Source: UMGS1307 sp964523005 (GTDB lineage: Bacteria > Bacillota > Clostridia > Oscillospirales > CAG-382). From it: a stretch of 7,685 bases of DNA. The stretch's first letter is position 1. Every line of letters starts with the position of its first letter. Both the position numbers and the translations under genes were made by a program. The stretch spans positions 1-7,685 of the forward strand of contig CAZFZL010000072.1 in NCBI GenBank assembly GCA_964523005.1. The letters run 5' to 3'. This document shows, one piece after another, positions 5,539-7,685 of the stretch. The notes beneath the pieces are model-generated. The model did not search any database. It was not told where the DNA came from and was given only the letters and a program-made list of their open reading frames with translations.

Positions 5539-6213
5539 ATGTATAATAAATTCGTAAAACGCTTTCTGGATATATTTTTATCTGCCATCGGCATCATTGT
5601 GCTCGCACTGCCGATGCTTGTGATAGCTCTGCTTGTCAAAATATCTTCTCCCGGTCCGGCGATATTCAAACAGAAGCGCGTTGCAATACATAAAACATAT
5701 TTCAACCTTTTTAAATTTCGTACCATGCGCACCGACACACCGCATGATATGCCGACGCATCTTCTTACCGACCCTCAGCAGCATATAACGAAGATCGGCA
5801 GATTTCTAAGGAAAACAAGTCTCGATGAGCTGCCGCAGCTTTTCAATATCGTATCGGGAAAAATGAGTATAGTCGGGCCGCGTCCGGCGCTCTGGAACCA
5901 GTATGACCTGATAGCCGAACGCGATAAGTACGGCGCAAACGATATCGTTCCCGGACTCACCGGCTGGGCGCAGGTCAACGGACGTGACGAGCTTACCATC
6001 GAGGAAAAAGCTCATTTTGACGGCGAGTACGTAAAAAATATGTCCGTAAAGCTCGATTGGACCTGCTTCTGGATGACGGTCAGCGGTGTCCTTGTCAGTA
6101 AAGGCGTCATAGAAGGCGGCACCGGTGTGCTCGTCAAACAGATAGATCGACGCCATACCGAAATAAATGCTAACCCCGCTCACCCCGCCTCTAAAGAACC
6201 GGTAGGAAAATGA
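5539..6213 (+). CDS. undecaprenyl-phosphate sugar phosphotransferase (monotopic PGT, bacterial sugar transferase family)
   Basis: Transfers a sugar-phosphate from a UDP-sugar to undecaprenyl phosphate, the first membrane step in capsule, exopolysaccharide or glycan synthesis. The 224-residue product is the compact form with only the catalytic region. It has a hydrophobic re-entrant helix at about 10-34 followed by SPGP (37-40), then FKQKRV, FKFRTM, the catalytic Asp96-Glu97 pair in TSLDELPQLFN, VGPRPALW (112-119), and PGLTGWAQVNGRDEL. The C-terminus VIEGGTGVLVKQ resembles EpsL/WcaJ-like members. ATG 5539 fits family N-termini (MYNKFVKRFLDI) and has GAGGA just 2 bases upstream, which is close; ATG 5500 and TTG 5488 are in frame but lack a binding site. 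No glycosyltransferase, flippase or polymerase gene lies nearby, so it works alone here. Sugar specificity cannot be read from the sequence. Confidence 0.93.
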   Translation: MYNKFVKRFLDIFLSAIGIIVLALPMLVIALLVKISSPGPAIFKQKRVAIHKTYFNLFKFRTMRTDTPHDMPTHLLTDPQQHITKIGRFLRKTSLDELPQLFNIVSGKMSIVGPRPALWNQYDLIAERDKYGANDIVPGLTGWAQVNGRDELTIEEKAHFDGEYVKNMSVKLDWTCFWMTVSGVLVSKGVIEGGTGVLVKQIDRRHTEINANPAHPASKEPVGK

Positions 6214-6223
6214 AATTATTCTT

Positions 6224-6250
6224 AAAGACGCACTGTATGTGCGTCTTTTT
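6224..6250 (+). terminator. intrinsic terminator of the sugar transferase gene
   Basis: AAAGACGCAC (6224-6233), loop TGTAT, GTGCGTCTTT (6239-6248), with a T run at 6246-6250. It starts 10 bases after the stop codon. Confidence 0.95.
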
Positions 6251-6267
6251 AATATATTATATATGTA

Positions 6268-6296
6268 TTGACAGCCACCGGTAAATATGTTATACT
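6268..6296 (+). promoter_or_regulatory. promoter of the sirtuin operon
   Basis: TTGACA (6268-6273), a 17-bp spacer ending in TGT, and TATACT (6291-6296), so both -35 and extended -10 are good. The start near 6303 gives a leader of about 68 bases containing a small stem CGTAT/ATACG (6323-6337). Confidence 0.92.
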
Positions 6297-6370
6297 AAAA
6301 ATGTGGAAAATATAAACAGTAACGTATGTATGATACGCTGCTGTGAGCATGAAATGAAAGGTGTTTTTTG

Positions 6371-7105
6371 ATGTATGATCCCTCGGAGCTCATCGATATA
6401 CTCCGATATTCAAACAACGCCGTCTTTTTAGGCGGTGCCGGCGTTTCGACCGACAGCGGACTGCCGGATTTCCGTGGTACCGGCGGACTTTACAGCATAT
6501 CGGATCCGGACGGTTCGTCAGTGTCTGACGTGCTGAGCCTTGAGTGTCTCAAGACCGACCCCGAGCGCTTTTATGAGTTTTATCGCTCGTACATTTTCAG
6601 CCCCTTCGCACAGCCGAACGCTGCCCATATCGCGCTCGCGCGACTTGAACGTGCTGCGTTCGTGCGCTGCGTCATCACGCAAAACGTCATCGGTCTGCAT
6701 CAAAAAGCAGGCTCGAAGGAGGTCATTGAGCTGCACGGCTCGTCGCATCGGTATTACTGTATGCGCTGCTTTGAAGTTTTCGACGAATCAGAAATAGAAG
6801 CCGTTTCAGGTGTGTTGTACTGTGCCTGCGGCGGAGTCGTCAGACCGGATGTTGTGCTGTACGGCGAAGCCGTAAAAAGTGAAGATCAGACGGCCGCCGA
6901 GGAAGCAGTATATGAAGCCGATACGCTCCTCATCGGCGGTACGTCGCTGGAAACACAGTCCGCTTCATCACTCCTTAGCTGTTTTGAAGGCGAAAATCTG
7001 ATAATCATCAATACAGATCGCACCCGTTACGACGGGATGGCGTCGTTGCTTATAAACGAATCCATCGGCAAAGTGCTCGAAAGTGCCGCTGCGGAGCTGT
7101 CATGA
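6371..7105 (+). CDS. Sir2-family NAD-dependent protein deacylase-like protein (divergent sirtuin)
   Basis: Sirtuins remove acyl groups from lysine using NAD and release nicotinamide; some members transfer ADP-ribose instead. The 244-residue product has normal bacterial length. It keeps GAGVSTDSGLPDFRG (22-36), the catalytic His122 in ELHGS, four Zn-ligand Cys (130, 133, 151, 153, the second pair as C-x-C), RPDVVLYGE (158-166) and GTSL (190-193). The usual TQNID motif reads TQNVI at 103-107, so the Asp of the nicotinamide pocket is Ile. The following GTSLxVxP region is also altered (GTSLETQS). It may have low or changed activity (inference). ATG 6371 is chosen for AAAGGTG 7 bases upstream; a TTG just before it is not needed. 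The acidic gene 54 bases downstream is probably in the same transcript, since only a short hairpin without a T-tract (7109-7122) lies between. Confidence 0.93.
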   Translation: MYDPSELIDILRYSNNAVFLGGAGVSTDSGLPDFRGTGGLYSISDPDGSSVSDVLSLECLKTDPERFYEFYRSYIFSPFAQPNAAHIALARLERAAFVRCVITQNVIGLHQKAGSKEVIELHGSSHRYYCMRCFEVFDESEIEAVSGVLYCACGGVVRPDVVLYGEAVKSEDQTAAEEAVYEADTLLIGGTSLETQSASSLLSCFEGENLIIINTDRTRYDGMASLLINESIGKVLESAAAELS

Positions 7106-7159
7106 ACAGCAGCTTTCGCTGCGAGAGTATATAAATCAAACTAAACGGAGGATATTGAA

Positions 7160-7396
7160 ATGGGAAACGACGATCTTGACTCCCTGTTCGATCTTGACAA
7201 TGACGGTGAACTGGACACATTGGAAAAAGCCGCTGAGCTTGATTTTATCGACGACGAGCTTCAATTCGACGAAGACAAAGAAGACACATCGTTAAAAAAG
7301 AGACGCAGTCTGTATGATGACGATGAGGACGATGAAACCGACGATCTGTTTGATGACGACGATTTAAACTTCGATTCCGACGACGGTGACGATTGA
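7160..7396 (+). CDS. highly acidic 78-residue protein with one EF-hand-like loop
   Basis: No named family recognised. Asp and Glu make up 37 of 78 residues (six Lys/Arg), giving a net charge near -31. Residues 11-22 (DLDNDGELDTLE) match the 12-residue EF-hand calcium loop: Asp at positions 1, 3, 5 and 9, Gly at 6, Glu at 12. The C-terminal third is nearly all Asp, interrupted by a basic KKRRS at 46-50. There is no signal peptide. Possible roles are calcium binding or a charge-mimic partner for a basic protein or substrate (inference). The start is firm: GGAGGA at 7147-7152, 7 bases before ATG. It follows the sirtuin gene by 54 bases without a promoter of its own that I can see and ends at a strong terminator. 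Confidence 0.87.
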   Translation: MGNDDLDSLFDLDNDGELDTLEKAAELDFIDDELQFDEDKEDTSLKKRRSLYDDDEDDETDDLFDDDDLNFDSDDGDD

Positions 7397-7416
7397 CGAA
7401 AAGCAGGATAATTAAA

Positions 7417-7460
7417 AAGAAACACAGTTGGCATTGATCTGCCGACTGTGTTTCTTATTT
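7417..7460. terminator. bidirectional intrinsic terminator after the acidic gene
   Basis: A 16-bp stem (7417-7432 with 7441-7456, one T-G pair) and an 8-base loop. On the plus strand it is followed by ATTTTGC; on the minus strand the stem ends in TTTCTTTTTAATT. It closes the sirtuin operon and could also stop minus-strand transcripts from the right. Confidence 0.9.
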
Positions 7461-7467
7461 TGCTTGT

Positions 7468-7614
7468 TCAGACCTTTTGAAGCTCGTCAAGAAATCGCTT
7501 CGAGGCTGCTGAAAACACCTGATATTTCTTCCACGCGACGGTAAGCTCGGCTGTAAGGTTCGGAAAAAACGGACGGAAACACAGCTTTGAACACGCTGAC
7601 GATGTCTCACGCAT
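7468..7614 (-). pseudogene. probable C-terminal remnant of a LysR-type transcriptional regulator
   Basis: A minus-strand frame (ATG 7614, TGA 7470-7468) codes for 48 residues. From about residue 11 it reads LCFRPFFPNLTAELTVAW, then KKYQVFSAASKRFLDELQ. This strongly resembles the final strand and helix of the LysR effector-binding domain, where W-K-K-x-x-x-x-S-x-A-A-x-x-F is typical. The DNA-binding N-terminus and most of the effector domain are absent. Upstream in frame there is a TAG stop and AT-rich non-coding DNA, and I see no ribosome binding site for the ATG. I read it as what is left after a deletion. Family assignment is from pattern memory only. Confidence 0.55.
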
Positions 7615-7627
7615 GGATAGCTACATG

Positions 7628-7654
7628 GAAGCGGCAAAAGACCGCTTCTTTTTT
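7628..7654 (+). terminator. intrinsic terminator with no gene in front of it
   Basis: GAAGCGG (7628-7634), loop CAAAAGA, CCGCTTC (7642-7648), then six T. The polarity is plus strand, but the only thing immediately upstream is the minus-strand LysR remnant and the already terminated acidic gene. It may be a leftover from a deleted plus-strand gene or a back-up terminator. Confidence 0.85.
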
Positions 7655-7685
7655 ATTGAAATAATCATTGAATTGTGATATTATA

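Noticed and set aside
5412..5738. 108-codon minus-strand frame across the sugar transferase start
   Set aside because: It overlaps the plus-strand promoter and conserved N-terminus of the sugar transferase and has no supporting signals.
7455..7637. 60-codon minus-strand frame at the right end
   Set aside because: Another frame of the same strand (7468-7614) has clear LysR-like residues; this one has low-complexity Arg/Ser/Pro content with no family features.

Overview
The window looks like chromosomal DNA from a low-to-mid GC Gram-positive bacterium of the class Clostridia, perhaps a gut Oscillospiraceae/Ruminococcaceae-like lineage. The clues are the sigma-A promoters (TTGACA/TATAAT with 17-bp spacers), strong GGAGG-type ribosome binding sites, tRNAs with encoded CCA, a VanZ-family protein and a Firmicutes-type sirtuin. 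The lineage is inferred from style, not from a marker gene.

Layout. (1) Positions 1-521 are a tRNA operon, Phe (5'-truncated by the window edge), Gly, Asp, Phe, Cys, Thr, closed by a strong intrinsic terminator. (2) 607-2128 is guaB (IMP dehydrogenase) behind a consensus promoter. (3) On the minus strand, 3408-2113 is a two-gene operon: ruvX/yqgF, then an unrecognised 253-residue protein whose end overlaps the guaB end by 16 bp. A hairpin between the two genes holds the second gene's ribosome binding site. (4) 3480-4449 on the plus strand has a small charged protein with a structured leader, then a VanZ-family membrane protein whose -35 box lies inside a perfect 12-bp inverted repeat. (5) On the minus strand, 5335-4454 holds an unlisted 42-residue Cys-rich microprotein with its own consensus promoter and Shine-Dalgarno, followed by a coiled-coil, two-TM membrane protein with a nested promoter. 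(6) 5384-6250 is a divergently transcribed undecaprenyl-phosphate sugar transferase with a long leader. (7) 6268-7460 is a two-gene unit of a divergent sirtuin, missing the Asp of the TQNID motif, and a very acidic small protein with one EF-hand-like loop. (8) 7468-7654 is a probable LysR-regulator C-terminal remnant and an intrinsic terminator with no gene in front of it.

Most genes are single-unit housekeeping or envelope functions: purine synthesis, rRNA/Holliday-type nuclease, surface polysaccharide, lipoglycopeptide-type membrane protein. I see no insertion sequence, phage, CRISPR array or multi-gene defence system. The most unusual items are the Cys-rich microprotein, the substituted sirtuin with its acidic partner, and two regulatory structures: the hidden ribosome binding site at 2886-2916 and the palindrome over the vanZ promoter.
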